The notes: generated by a model from the letters alone, not told the origin. Counted from the stretch's first letter, positions 9,449 to 19,387 are shown. The stretch is 64,000 bases of DNA from Gammaproteobacteria bacterium (GCA_024277815.1 JAJRUM010000035.1:1-64000); one strand, 5' to 3'. Made by a program: numbers and translations.

Positions 9449-9599
9449 GGCTTTCTCCTTTCACTATGGAATTTGACCCTGCTACCTCTATAGTAATGCA
9501 AGTCAACGGTCATTCAGGGTACACACAGAATGGGTCACAGCGCAAAGCCAGCCGGACCGTCAGCACGGGTTTTTTTAGAATCAACCATTGCAGGTGTAG

Positions 9600-9627
9600 T
9601 TGACTAATATCAAGGAAACGATACATT
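9600..9627 (+). promoter_or_regulatory. Candidate promoter of the Kor/Rnf operon
   Basis: TTGACT, a 16-base spacer, then TACATT, about 110 bases before the korA GTG start. The -35 box matches 5 of 6 and the -10 box 4 of 6. A ribosome site AGGAGTGAG lies at 9721. This is a sequence match only. Confidence 0.35.
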
Positions 9628-9734
9628 TCATCACCTACTATTCACATCAAATCATCCAGAACTGACAGTTAATTCTTCATCAGGAAGCCGAAGGTTTTTT
9701 TATTCGATTCTGGTGTTATCAGGAGTGAGTAATA

Positions 9735-11612
9735 GTGAACAGGACAGCCAACAGCGGAGCAACCATTACGGCGGTTCCTGAACATACCGTTGAGATCATC
9801 ACCAATTCAGGTGAAGGGGCGCAAAAGTGTGCCCAGATCTTTGGCCAGACCTGCGCCAAGATGGGTAACGGCGTCTGGACGGTAGAAATTATTCCTGCTG
9901 AAATCGAGCCGCCCGCCCACACGGTCACCAGCACCTCAGGCAACATTATTCGTTTCGGTACAAACAAGATCACCAACTGGGGCGATCAATCGAAGCTGGC
10001 CATCGCCTTCAATGAGCAAGTGTGCCTGTCCCGCCACCGACTGGACTCCTTTGAGGACGGCTGCATCATTCTTCATGAAAGCATGTGGGAAACGCATGAG
10101 GACGAGAACATCCGTGCCGCGTACGCTGAAGCGATGCAGGAAATGTCAGGCAAAAACTACCGCTTTATCCCGGTGCCTATTGAAGAGGAAACCCTGAAAA
10201 TCGTTGATAATGCCCAGCATGGCAAGAACATGTTCGCACTGGGCCTGCTGACCGAAATCTACCAGCGCGACCTCGCACTGATTGAAAAACAAATTGCCCA
10301 TATCTTCAAACACAAGTCTGCAAAAGTAACCGAAGTCAATATTGAACTGGTGAAACACGGGATCGCCTGGGCGCGTGAAAATCTGGGGTTTCAGTTTGAC
10401 ATAGCCTCCGTCCCCGCAGAGGAATCGCGGGTCGTAATGAACGGCAACCAGGCGGCTGCTCTCGGCGCAATCGCAGCGGGAATGGAATTTTGTGCCATGT
10501 ACCCGATTACGCCGGCAACCTCTGTTTCCCATGAACTGGCAGCCATCTTTGAGAACTATGGCGGCATGGTTCACCAGGCAGAGGACGAAATTGCCGCCGC
10601 CGGTGTGGCGTTGGGCGCATCATATGGTGGCAAGGTTGCCCTGACGGTAACTTCCGGACCAGGCCTGGCGCTAAAAACAGAGTTTCTGGCCCTGGCCATC
10701 ATGACAGAGATTCCACTCGTCGTACTGGATGTCCAACGCGGTGGCCCTTCAACCGGTTTGCCGACCAAGGTTGAGCAATCAGATTTGCTCGCCGCACTGT
10801 ATGCCCAGCCGGGCGATGCCCCGAAAGTTGTGATCGCACCACGCTCCATTGAGGAGTGTTTTCACTCTATGGTGACCGCGCGCCGTATTGCTGAAACATT
10901 CCGCTGTGTTGTTTTGGTACTTACCGATGCCAACCTGGCATCCGGTGTGCAGCAATTTACACGGCCGGAGTTTGATGCTCGTTGGCAGCAGAACCCTATC
11001 GACTTCTCACCTTTGACGGATGGCCTGCGTCCTTACGACTGGGATACTGAAACCGGCTTGTCCCGGCGCGTTATTCCCGGTACGCCAGGTGGTCAGCATA
11101 CGGTCACCGGCCTGGCCCATGATGAAGAAAGCCGCGTTTCCTACGACCCCGAAAGCAATGAACGTGGTTGCAAAATGCGCAGCCGCAAACTGGCGGTATT
11201 CCAGTCCACGCTGATGCCACCGCCTGTCTATGGTGATGAAGAAGGTGACTTGCTGGTGGTCGGCTGGGGCTCGACGCAAGGGGCCATCGAGGAAGCTGTC
11301 GACCGGGCCCGTAATGAAGGCAAAAAAGTTTCAACCTGCCAGTTGACCTTCCTGTCTCCGCTGGAACCCGGCCTGAAGGAAATATTCAGCCACTTCAAGA
11401 AGGTCATGACCGTGGAGATTAACTACTCCGATACGGTGGGCGATCCCTACATCACCGAAGAAACCCGCCGCTATGGCCAGCTCGCGTGGCTGTTGCGGGC
11501 ACATACACTGGTTAACATCGACTGCTGGACAAGTTGTCCCGGTCAGCCATTGAGGCCTAACGATATTTACAATTCCCTGGTAGCAAAATTAGAAACAGGA
11601 GCGTCCAAATGA
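9735..11612 (+). CDS. korA: 2-oxoacid:ferredoxin oxidoreductase, fused gamma-alpha subunit (KorA type)
   Basis: A 625-residue subunit. Residues about 20-190 form the gamma (POR) domain starting GEGAQKCAQIFGQTC. From about residue 235 comes the alpha domain, with NGNQAAALGAIAAGMEFCAMYPITPAT, the HQAEDEIAAAGVALGAS segment and TSGPGLALKTE. With the beta subunit it would decarboxylate a 2-oxoacid (2-oxoglutarate is typical of this architecture) to its acyl-CoA and reduce ferredoxin in the cytoplasm. The GTG start follows AGGAGTGAG. It opens a long operon, and its stop overlaps the korB start by 4 bases. The gamma-alpha fusion is common for KorA; the substrate is inferred. Confidence 0.88.
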   Translation: MNRTANSGATITAVPEHTVEIITNSGEGAQKCAQIFGQTCAKMGNGVWTVEIIPAEIEPPAHTVTSTSGNIIRFGTNKITNWGDQSKLAIAFNEQVCLSRHRLDSFEDGCIILHESMWETHEDENIRAAYAEAMQEMSGKNYRFIPVPIEEETLKIVDNAQHGKNMFALGLLTEIYQRDLALIEKQIAHIFKHKSAKVTEVNIELVKHGIAWARENLGFQFDIASVPAEESRVVMNGNQAAALGAIAAGMEFCAMYPITPATSVSHELAAIFENYGGMVHQAEDEIAAAGVALGASYGGKVALTVTSGPGLALKTEFLALAIMTEIPLVVLDVQRGGPSTGLPTKVEQSDLLAALYAQPGDAPKVVIAPRSIEECFHSMVTARRIAETFRCVVLVLTDANLASGVQQFTRPEFDARWQQNPIDFSPLTDGLRPYDWDTETGLSRRVIPGTPGGQHTVTGLAHDEESRVSYDPESNERGCKMRSRKLAVFQSTLMPPPVYGDEEGDLLVVGWGSTQGAIEEAVDRARNEGKKVSTCQLTFLSPLEPGLKEIFSHFKKVMTVEINYSDTVGDPYITEETRRYGQLAWLLRAHTLVNIDCWTSCPGQPLRPNDIYNSLVAKLETGASK

Positions 11613-12562
11613 GTAACATTGCAATTTCCCTGCTGGATATTGAGGACGACGCTTCACAATGCCTGGTCGCAGAGGATTACCAGACGCGGGTTGGCAAATG
11701 GTGTGCCGGCTGTGGTGATTTTGGTGCCCTGAACGCCATTAAGCGCCTGTTAGCCAAGGAACAGCTCCAGCCTGAGAAGATGGCTTTTGTTTCCGGTATC
11801 GGTTGTTCCAGCCGGTTTCCCCACTACGTAAATGCCTATGGATTCCACGGTATTCATGGCCGCGCCCTGACCATCGCAACCGGGCTGAAGCTGACCCGCC
11901 CGGAACTGGATGTTTTCGTTGTCATGGGCGATGGTGACTGCACTTCTATCGGCGCCGGTCACTGGATTCACGCCACGCGCTACAATCCGAACCTGACCGT
12001 GCTGCTGCTGGATAACAACATCTATGGTCTGACCAAAAACCAGACCTCACCAACTACACCGCAGGGCTATGCATCCAATACCACGCCGCGCGGCTCCTTC
12101 CTGCCAGCACTTAACCCACTGCAGGCAACCCTGGGCGTATCGAATGCTTCATTCGTGGCACAGACCGCCGACTGGGTACCGGCACACCTGTATGCCACCT
12201 TGCAGGCGGCCTACGAGCACCCAGGCTTTTCCTTTGTCCGCATCCTGCAGCGCTGCCCTAAATTCACTTCTGATGTGTTTGCTGAGCAGATTAAAGATCC
12301 GGACCTGACTGAGTTGCTGGTGCATGAGAATGGTGTGGATGCACCCGGCCTCGACAAGTTGTTCAAAGCACGCCGGGAGCATGACCCAAAAGATATCGAC
12401 GCGGCACGCGCCCTGGCTCAGCGCACCGACAAGCTCCGGCTGGGAATGTTTTTCCGAAACGATAGCTTTCCCGTCTACGATGAAATCCGGGCAGTACCCC
12501 CCGTCACGGTAGAAGACAAAATCGCCCGGCTAAACAAGGAGTTCGATCGCTATGCCGTCTGA
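11609..12562 (+). CDS. korB: 2-oxoacid:ferredoxin oxidoreductase, TPP-binding beta subunit (KorB type)
   Basis: A 317-residue beta subunit. KWCAGCGDFG near residue 30 and SGIGCSSRFPHY give the Cys ligands of its 4Fe-4S cluster. VVMGDGDCTSIGAGHWIHA and LLDNNIYGLTKNQTSPTT form the thiamine diphosphate/Mg site. It completes the KorAB enzyme with the preceding gene, passing electrons to ferredoxin. Its last 11 bases overlap the start of the following unknown gene, which argues for tight co-expression. Substrate could be 2-oxoglutarate or a branched 2-oxoacid. Confidence 0.9.
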   Translation: MSNIAISLLDIEDDASQCLVAEDYQTRVGKWCAGCGDFGALNAIKRLLAKEQLQPEKMAFVSGIGCSSRFPHYVNAYGFHGIHGRALTIATGLKLTRPELDVFVVMGDGDCTSIGAGHWIHATRYNPNLTVLLLDNNIYGLTKNQTSPTTPQGYASNTTPRGSFLPALNPLQATLGVSNASFVAQTADWVPAHLYATLQAAYEHPGFSFVRILQRCPKFTSDVFAEQIKDPDLTELLVHENGVDAPGLDKLFKARREHDPKDIDAARALAQRTDKLRLGMFFRNDSFPVYDEIRAVPPVTVEDKIARLNKEFDRYAV

Positions 12563-13514
12563 TGACCAAAAACGAATTGCACTGGAGGCCATCCAGCCGC
12601 GCATCGAAATGTTTCATTCTGCGCTGTCAGTGACCACCAATCAGGTACGTGGTTTACTGGCAGGTACAGTCAATACTGCCGATGACCAATCTGCTGCCCT
12701 GGGACAGTTTGCCAGGGGCAAAGTAGACATGGACCGGTTTGCATCTTTCACCCCCAAGCCCAGCCAGGTCAGTAAAGAAGCGCAAGCACCGATCCTCGCG
12801 GCCCAAGAGGTCCTGACCTCATTGCTCGCCGAAGGTGATGAGCTTTTTGTACTCAAGGTAGAGGAAGGCAAGGGCCTGGCCAGGCAGGTTGGCATCAGGC
12901 TGGCATCCATTGGCCGTGCATTTGCCGCAGCCAGGGTTATCGACCTCGCCAAGCGTGGGGCCTACAAGGAGGACAAGCACGCTGCAACACTGGAAAGGTT
13001 TCCATTTTCCAAGTGGAACAGCTCAGAACGTGCACTGGCACCGGCACTGTTAATAGAACTGTCCGGAGCTGATTTCAAACCATCCGCGATTGTTTATTTT
13101 CTTGATGCAAAAATGAAATTCGTCTTCTGCCTGGACGGTGATGCACCGGCAGCAGCCCTGGCACGCGTGGTTTCCCCGGCCGTATTTGTACAGCAGGAAA
13201 CCGGCAATGCCTCACTGACAGCATTTGCAGAATATGATGGCATGGCCGTCGCTGCCCTGTTACCGAAAACCGCAGCCAGCTTTGTACATGATCCGGCGGC
13301 AGGTGAGACCACCCACGCACGCTTTACTTCATTGGTGTTACCGAAAGAAGTCCGGAAACGTGCGATCGGTGGTATCAGCCCCTCTCAGCAGGCAGAGGAC
13401 TTCGCGCTGCTGGAAAGCCTGTCAGCGACCCCTGAGTTGACGGGAGAGGCCGCGTCTGACCCGGCCGGTAAGCTGTCAGCCTGGCTGCTGAGCCAGACCA
13501 ACCTGTCAGCGTAG
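12552..13514 (+). CDS. Unknown protein inside the Kor/Rnf operon
   Basis: A 320-residue protein that I do not recognise. It has no signal peptide, no clear membrane span and no Cys-rich cluster motif, so it should be soluble and is unlikely to carry Fe-S centres. Two regions stand out: a helical, Ala-rich N-terminal half (residues about 1-150), and a mixed middle with SAIVYFLDAKMKFVFCLDG, followed by a beta-rich stretch. Its start lies within the last codons of korB and its stop is 6 bases before rnfB. That placement suggests a role in assembly, docking or regulation of the oxidoreductase or of Rnf. This is inference from position only. Confidence 0.8.
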   Translation: MPSDDQKRIALEAIQPRIEMFHSALSVTTNQVRGLLAGTVNTADDQSAALGQFARGKVDMDRFASFTPKPSQVSKEAQAPILAAQEVLTSLLAEGDELFVLKVEEGKGLARQVGIRLASIGRAFAAARVIDLAKRGAYKEDKHAATLERFPFSKWNSSERALAPALLIELSGADFKPSAIVYFLDAKMKFVFCLDGDAPAAALARVVSPAVFVQQETGNASLTAFAEYDGMAVAALLPKTAASFVHDPAAGETTHARFTSLVLPKEVRKRAIGGISPSQQAEDFALLESLSATPELTGEAASDPAGKLSAWLLSQTNLSA

Positions 13515-13520
13515 ACACTG

Positions 13521-14372
13521 ATGACCGGCAACGCCATCCTGGACTCTGCCCTCGTTCTCGGAGGTGTAGGACTCTTTTTCGGCTTCTTGATCGCCCTGGC
13601 GAACAAGAAACTCCAGGTATGGGAAGACCCTCGCATCGACGATGTTGAAGAGTTATTGCCGGGCACTAACTGCGGCGCCTGTGGCTCACCCGGTTGCCGG
13701 GCCTTTGCGGAGGCCGTGGTATCAGGCAGCAACAAGCCCTCAGACTGCACGGTCATGGGTCAGGAAGACGTTGATGATGTGGCCAACTACCTGGGGGTAG
13801 ATGCCGGTGAAGCAACCAAGCGCGTTGCCCGCCTGCTCTGTGCCGGGGGCAAGGCCGAAGCGGCCCGCAACTCTGACTACGCAGGTTTTGATACCTGTAA
13901 GGCTGCTGCAGCGGTCGCCGGTGGCCCGAAGGCATGTGCCTGGGGTTGCCTGGGTCTCGCTGACTGTGAAGATGCCTGTCTCCTCGATGCCATTTACATG
14001 AATAATAACGCGCTGCCGGTGGTCATTCCCGAACTCTGTACAGCCTGCAATGACTGTGTCGTTACCTGCCCCAAAGACATTTTTGTACTGATGCCCATCA
14101 GCCAGAAGCTGATCGTGCAATGTAAAAATTTACTCAATGGCGATGCTGCCGAAGACCTCTGTAGCGTTGCCTGTAACACTTGTACCAAGTGCGTTGCGGA
14201 TGCAGAGCCAGGCGTTATTGAGATCATTGATGAACTGGCTGTCATTAATTATGAGAAGAATTCACTAACTGACCCGAAAGCAATTTCACGATGTCCGACA
14301 GGAGCCATTGTGTGGGTTGAAGGACAGCAGTTTGAAGAAAGCAAGTTTGAACTGGAGAAGAAAGTCGTATGA
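13521..14372 (+). CDS. rnfB: RnfB, extended multi-cluster ferredoxin subunit
   Basis: A 283-residue RnfB. An N-terminal membrane helix (residues about 7-27) is followed by the RnfB signature Cys51-x2-Cys54-x4-Cys59-x16-Cys76 (NCGACGSPGC). Ferredoxin-type motifs come next, including CLGLADCEDAC, CTACNDCVVTCPKD and CNTCTKC. It would accept electrons from reduced ferredoxin at the membrane and pass them into the Rnf complex. It is longer than the roughly 190-residue enterobacterial RnfB and is closer in size and cluster number to RnfB of Bacteroidetes-type rnfBCDGEA operons. It overlaps the giant oxidoreductase gene by 4 bases, which puts the electron donor gene next to its likely acceptor. Confidence 0.88.
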   Translation: MTGNAILDSALVLGGVGLFFGFLIALANKKLQVWEDPRIDDVEELLPGTNCGACGSPGCRAFAEAVVSGSNKPSDCTVMGQEDVDDVANYLGVDAGEATKRVARLLCAGGKAEAARNSDYAGFDTCKAAAAVAGGPKACAWGCLGLADCEDACLLDAIYMNNNALPVVIPELCTACNDCVVTCPKDIFVLMPISQKLIVQCKNLLNGDAAEDLCSVACNTCTKCVADAEPGVIEIIDELAVINYEKNSLTDPKAISRCPTGAIVWVEGQQFEESKFELEKKVV

Positions 14373-17300
14373 CTCAGGCAAGCAGTCAGGCCAGGTATCC
14401 CGGCGCCGTAAAAATCGGTGATGGAAGTTCGGCCGTCATTTCAATGGAGACCGCAGCGAGTGAAGCTGCCGGTGCTTACCCGATAACGCCTTCTTCGAAA
14501 ATGGAAGAGGGCTGGGCCTCAGCGGCGGCCAGGGGTACAAAAAATGTTAACGGCCGCAGCCTGGTGTTCTTTGAGCCCGAAGGGGAACACGCCGCCGCCG
14601 GTGTGACCGCTGGCATGAGTATGGTTGGCATGCGCTCAACCAACTTCTCCAGTGGCCAGGGCATCGCGTATATGCACGAGTCATTATACGCGGCGGTAGG
14701 TAAACGCCTTACCTACGTCCTCAATGTTGCCTGTCGCGCAATGACAAAGCACTCCCTCAATGTACATGCGGGGCATGACGACTACCACGCAGTTGACGAC
14801 ACAGGGTTTTTCCAGCTGTTCGCAAAAGATGTACAAAGCGTTGCCGACCTGAACCTTATTTCCCACCGCATCGCAGAGCTTTCACTCAACCCGGGTATTT
14901 GCGCCCAGGATGGCTTTCTAACCAGCCATGTGATCGAATCGTTTCGTGAGCCGGAACGCGATCTGATTCAACAGTACCTCGGCGACCCGGCGGATATCAT
15001 TGCCACGCCAACCGGCGCCCAACGAGCCGTATTCGGCGATACACGGCGCCGCATCCCGGAACTTTATGATTTTGACTATCCCGCGATGCTGGGCGTTACC
15101 CAGAACCAGGATTCCTATGCACAGGGCGTAGCCGCCCAGCGGCCTTTCTATTTTGATCATATTGCCGAACTGGCCGATCAGGCATTTGAAGAATTTGAGG
15201 CACTTACAGGCCGCCACTACCGGCGTGTGCTTGGCTACCGGCTGCGTGATGCCGATTACGTCATCGTCGGGCAGGGCTCAGTCATTGGCAACGCCGAAGT
15301 TGTCGCCAGATATCTGCAAAAAGAGCGTGGCCTGAAGGTAGGCGTGCTCGACCTGGTGATGTTCCGCCCGTTCCCTGCCGACCTGGTTTCCAGTTTGCTG
15401 GCTGGCAAAAAGGGCGTTGTTGTGCTGGAACGCACAGACCAGCCACTGGCGGTCGAGTTGCCGATGATCCGGGAAATTCGCTCTGCCATGGCTCAAGCGG
15501 TTGAAAACGGCCGCTCAGCGGGCAGCGATGGCTTGCCATATGCCGGTTTAGCCTCTATCAACGCCGATGAAGTACCAGACCTGTACTCCGCCTGTTTCGG
15601 CATGGGAAGCCGGGACCTGCAACCCGGTGACATCGTTGCTGCAGTTGAGAACATGCTCGACGGCGGGCGCCGGCAACGCCAATTCTACCTGGGCATTGAG
15701 TTTATACAAACGGATACACCACTGCCCAAAATGCAAATTTGGCAGGAGACCATCCTGGCTGACTACCCGCAGGTTGCGAACCTTGCATTACCCACAGCTG
15801 GCAACCTCAATCTCTTCCCTGAGGGCTCCCTCGAGTTCCGCATCCATTCAGTTGGCGGCTGGGATGTTGTCAATATGGGTAAAGACCTGGCCATGACGAC
15901 GGCCGGGATACTCGGTCTGCATATCAAGGCATACCCAAAGTCCGGCTCAGAGAACAAGGGCCAACCCACGACGTTTTCAGGGGTGCTGGCAAACGAACCT
16001 GTGCGTCTGAATTGCGAACTACAGCATATCAGTGTGGTACTGGCACCGGACCCGAATGTGTTCATGCACTCCGACCCACTGGCAGGCATCATCGACCAGG
16101 GTGTGCTGATTATCCAGAGTGACCTGACAGGCAACGACCTCTGGAACAGCTTTCCACTGGCCGCACAACGCACGATCCGCAACAAGAATATTCAGGTTTT
16201 CTCCATAGACGCATTCGAAATTGCGCTGGCAGAAACGAAACTGGCTGAACAGCGTTTTCAACTTCAGGGACGCGCCTTTATGGGTGCATTTCTAAGAACG
16301 GCCCCCCTGCCCGGCATAAGTAAGCTCGAGCGCGAGGATCTGTTCGCCGGAATACAAAAACAACTGTCCGGACTGGCAGATAACCCGGGCAAGCAGGCTA
16401 TTGAACATGCAGTACAGGTTCTGGCGCGCGGCTTTGACGCCGTGCAAGCGCTGGACCTCACGGCAGTGGATGACGAGGGCCAGGAAGACAAGCTGCCACT
16501 GATTCCGGGTTCCCTTGCCGGTGCAAGAGCGACCCAGGGGCCGGGCAACCAGGGTACCTTCTGGAACCAGGTTTGTGCCCAGTACAAAACCGGGCGTGAT
16601 GTGCTCGCTGATCCGTTTACCGCGATCAGTGCCATTCCGGCAGCCACCGCCAACCTCCGTGACATGTCGGCCGTACGCCTTCAGGTGCCTGATTTTATAG
16701 CTAATAAGTGTACGGGGTGTAGCAAGTGCTGGGTTCAGTGCCCTGACTCTGCAATCCCGGGCGTGGTGAATTCAATTGAAGAAGTACTGGAAGCCGCAGT
16801 TAAAACAGTATCTTCCACCAAAAACCCAATGGCACGGTTCTCTCAGGCCATTAAGAATCTTGGCAAAGAATCGCGCAAACTGATCGCCGGTGGAACATTT
16901 GAGACCTTCGGCACTGTGCTCGCAGAAGCCTATAAAGCAGTGGCTGAAAAAGCCAACTGGGATACTGACCGGCGCACAGAAATCGACGGACACTTCGCGC
17001 TTGTCCACACCGCACTGGAAGATTTCCCACTGGCCAAAACCGCACCATTTTTTGACTTGCCGGAAGGTAAAAAGAAGGGCGATGGTGGCTTATTGTCAAT
17101 CACCATCAACCCGGAAACCTGCAAAGGCTGTGACCTGTGCGTAGCGGTATGTGCCGATGGTGCACTGGTGAGCGTACGCCAGACGAACGAAATGCAGGAA
17201 AAACTTGAAGCCAACTGGAGGCTGTGGAAAAACCTGCCTGAAACCGATGACCGCTACATCAATGTTGCCAGTCTGGATGAAGGCATTGGTGTCATGCCCT

Positions 17301-19387
17301 CGCTGCTCTTGAAGCAGGGTAACTATCTGTCCATGGTCGGTGGCGACGGTGCCTGCACCGGTTGCGGAGAAAAGACCGCCATTCATCTCGTCCTTTCTGC
17401 GGTCAATGCATTTATGGCACCGCGGGTCGCCGACCACGTCAGGAACCTCGCCCGGTTGGCGGAAGCCCTGGATGAAAAGGCCCGCAAATTACTGATTTCA
17501 GAGACTGACCTGGCAGCTGTTTCCGCCGATAGTGAAGGCCTTGCTGTACCTGTCGATATTGAAAAGAAAGCCCAGGTAGAGCTGATTCACAAAGCCATTG
17601 AGGATTTGAAAGATCTCAAGTGGCGCTATGAAGAAGGCCCCGGCGGTCGGGGCCGGGCACACCTCGGCTTTACCAACTCTACTGGCTGTACATCGGTGTG
17701 GGGCTCAACTTTCCCTTATAACCCATATCCTTTCCCCTGGGTCAGCCACCTGTTCCAGGATGCGCCCTCCGTTGCGGTGGGTATTTTTGAGGGGCATATG
17801 CGCAAGATGGCGGATGGCTTCATCGCGCTGCGCCGCGCCGGGAAACTGCTCGCCGGTTCCTATGATGCCAGCAGTGACGAAGCATATTTTTCAGATTTTG
17901 ACTGGCATCAGTTCAGTGATGATGAATTTACCCTCTGCCCACCCCTGTTTGCGGTGGGTGGTGATGGCGCAATGATGGATATCGGCTTCCAGAACCTGTC
18001 CCGCGTACTCTCCTCCGACAAGCCTATTCGGGTCATGGTGGTGGACACGCAAGGCAACTCCAACACAGGCGGTCAAAGTTGTTCTGCCAGCTTTACCGGC
18101 CAGATATCTGACCGTGCTGAGTTCGGTAGTGAGCAAAGAGGCAAAAAAGAAGTTCGCAAAGAGCTGGCCCTGATTGCAATGGCACACCGGGGTGCATTCG
18201 TGTTGCAGTCCTCACAGGCGACCCCGTCGCACCTGCTCGAAAATGTCCTCAAGGGTCTGCAAACGAGACGGCCCTCAATCTTTATTTTGAACGCACCCTG
18301 CCCTCCGGAATGGGGATTCTCGGAAGACGGTTCTTCCGATGCGGCGAAACTGGCACTGGAAAGCCGGGCAGTTCCCAACCTCGTGTTTAACCCGGATCTG
18401 GGTACAACCTTCTCAGAGTGCCTGGATCTCAGTGGCAACCCATCTCCGGACGATACCTGGACCAACCATGACCTGGTTTACGTTGATGCACGTGATGAGC
18501 AACAGCAAATGACACTGCCACTGACCATTGCGGACTGGGCTCTGGGTGAGGCGCGTTTCCAGCAGCATTTCCACAGCCCGGGTGAAGAGGACGAACTGAT
18601 TCCCTTCCACGAATACCTGGAGTTGGATGAGGATGAGCGCGAGGAGGCTACAGCCTTCATATATACCGTCGACGCCGACCGGCACCTGCACAAGGTATGT
18701 GTATCAGATGAAATTGCGGCACTTGCCGATGAACGCCTGAACTTCTGGGCACAGCTGAAAGAACTCGCTGGCGTTGAAGTCTCTGAAAACATGCGCGATG
18801 CAGTTGGCGAAGGACTGACCAGGCAACTGGAAGCGAAGCTCAAAGTGCTGAAAGCCGACTACGAAAGAAAAGTTTCCGTGCTGGCCTCACAATTTCCGCA
18901 ACTGATCGCCAGGCAAATGGCTGAAGGTCTATTGAATGCCGCGGCCGATGACACCGTGGCGCAACTGCTGGAAAGGGCGCAGCAATGGAAGGGCCCGGCA
19001 TTCGCGGCGCCCATGTTTACCAGTAACGCAGGTGCTGCAGCAACAGATTCAGCGCCGCAGAAGCTGGAGGCTGACGCAACCGCTGCGACAGTTGCAGACG
19101 CTGCAGTTGAAGACAGTGATGCCGATGAAGACCGTGATGGAAACGAACCCTATATTGATACCATCCGTTGCACATCCTGCGATGACTGCCTGAAAATCAA
19201 TGACAAGCTGTTCCTGTATAACGATGATCAGCAAGCCTATATTGGTGACGCAAGCATTGGCACCTTTAAGCAGTTGGTGGTGGCAGCCGAAGCCTGCCCG
19301 GCCGAATGCATTCACCCCGGCGACCCGCTGAACCCGAAAGAGAAGGGCCTGGACAAGTTGATCAAACGTGCCGAGCCATTTAACTGA
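14369..19387 (+). CDS. Giant fused 2-oxoacid (pyruvate-type):ferredoxin oxidoreductase
   Basis: A 1672-residue single-chain enzyme, about 500 residues longer than usual pyruvate:ferredoxin oxidoreductase. Approximate order: alpha domain (15-240, AAGAYPITPSSKMEEGW); domain II (280-400); gamma domain (485-640, VGGWDVVNMGKDLA); 4Fe-4S motifs near 779 (CTGCSKCWVQCP) and 914 (CKGCDLCVAVC); a TPP-binding beta domain (985-1370, GDGACTGCGEKTA, GGDGAMMDIGF, DTQGNSNTGGQS); then a helical, acidic extension and a C-terminal ferredoxin-like motif near 1600 (CTSCDDC with a later CPAEC). It would cleave a 2-oxoacid with CoA and reduce ferredoxin. It lies between rnfB and rnfC, so direct electron hand-off to Rnf is likely. 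The substrate is probably pyruvate but is not proven. Confidence 0.88.
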   Translation: MTQASSQARYPGAVKIGDGSSAVISMETAASEAAGAYPITPSSKMEEGWASAAARGTKNVNGRSLVFFEPEGEHAAAGVTAGMSMVGMRSTNFSSGQGIAYMHESLYAAVGKRLTYVLNVACRAMTKHSLNVHAGHDDYHAVDDTGFFQLFAKDVQSVADLNLISHRIAELSLNPGICAQDGFLTSHVIESFREPERDLIQQYLGDPADIIATPTGAQRAVFGDTRRRIPELYDFDYPAMLGVTQNQDSYAQGVAAQRPFYFDHIAELADQAFEEFEALTGRHYRRVLGYRLRDADYVIVGQGSVIGNAEVVARYLQKERGLKVGVLDLVMFRPFPADLVSSLLAGKKGVVVLERTDQPLAVELPMIREIRSAMAQAVENGRSAGSDGLPYAGLASINADEVPDLYSACFGMGSRDLQPGDIVAAVENMLDGGRRQRQFYLGIEFIQTDTPLPKMQIWQETILADYPQVANLALPTAGNLNLFPEGSLEFRIHSVGGWDVVNMGKDLAMTTAGILGLHIKAYPKSGSENKGQPTTFSGVLANEPVRLNCELQHISVVLAPDPNVFMHSDPLAGIIDQGVLIIQSDLTGNDLWNSFPLAAQRTIRNKNIQVFSIDAFEIALAETKLAEQRFQLQGRAFMGAFLRTAPLPGISKLEREDLFAGIQKQLSGLADNPGKQAIEHAVQVLARGFDAVQALDLTAVDDEGQEDKLPLIPGSLAGARATQGPGNQGTFWNQVCAQYKTGRDVLADPFTAISAIPAATANLRDMSAVRLQVPDFIANKCTGCSKCWVQCPDSAIPGVVNSIEEVLEAAVKTVSSTKNPMARFSQAIKNLGKESRKLIAGGTFETFGTVLAEAYKAVAEKANWDTDRRTEIDGHFALVHTALEDFPLAKTAPFFDLPEGKKKGDGGLLSITINPETCKGCDLCVAVCADGALVSVRQTNEMQEKLEANWRLWKNLPETDDRYINVASLDEGIGVMPSLLLKQGNYLSMVGGDGACTGCGEKTAIHLVLSAVNAFMAPRVADHVRNLARLAEALDEKARKLLISETDLAAVSADSEGLAVPVDIEKKAQVELIHKAIEDLKDLKWRYEEGPGGRGRAHLGFTNSTGCTSVWGSTFPYNPYPFPWVSHLFQDAPSVAVGIFEGHMRKMADGFIALRRAGKLLAGSYDASSDEAYFSDFDWHQFSDDEFTLCPPLFAVGGDGAMMDIGFQNLSRVLSSDKPIRVMVVDTQGNSNTGGQSCSASFTGQISDRAEFGSEQRGKKEVRKELALIAMAHRGAFVLQSSQATPSHLLENVLKGLQTRRPSIFILNAPCPPEWGFSEDGSSDAAKLALESRAVPNLVFNPDLGTTFSECLDLSGNPSPDDTWTNHDLVYVDARDEQQQMTLPLTIADWALGEARFQQHFHSPGEEDELIPFHEYLELDEDEREEATAFIYTVDADRHLHKVCVSDEIAALADERLNFWAQLKELAGVEVSENMRDAVGEGLTRQLEAKLKVLKADYERKVSVLASQFPQLIARQMAEGLLNAAADDTVAQLLERAQQWKGPAFAAPMFTSNAGAAATDSAPQKLEADATAATVADAAVEDSDADEDRDGNEPYIDTIRCTSCDDCLKINDKLFLYNDDQQAYIGDASIGTFKQLVVAAEACPAECIHPGDPLNPKEKGLDKLIKRAEPFN

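Noticed and set aside
9560-9577. T-run (9570-9576) as a terminator upstream of korA
   Set aside because: Only a 3-bp stem can form before it; no stable hairpin was found.
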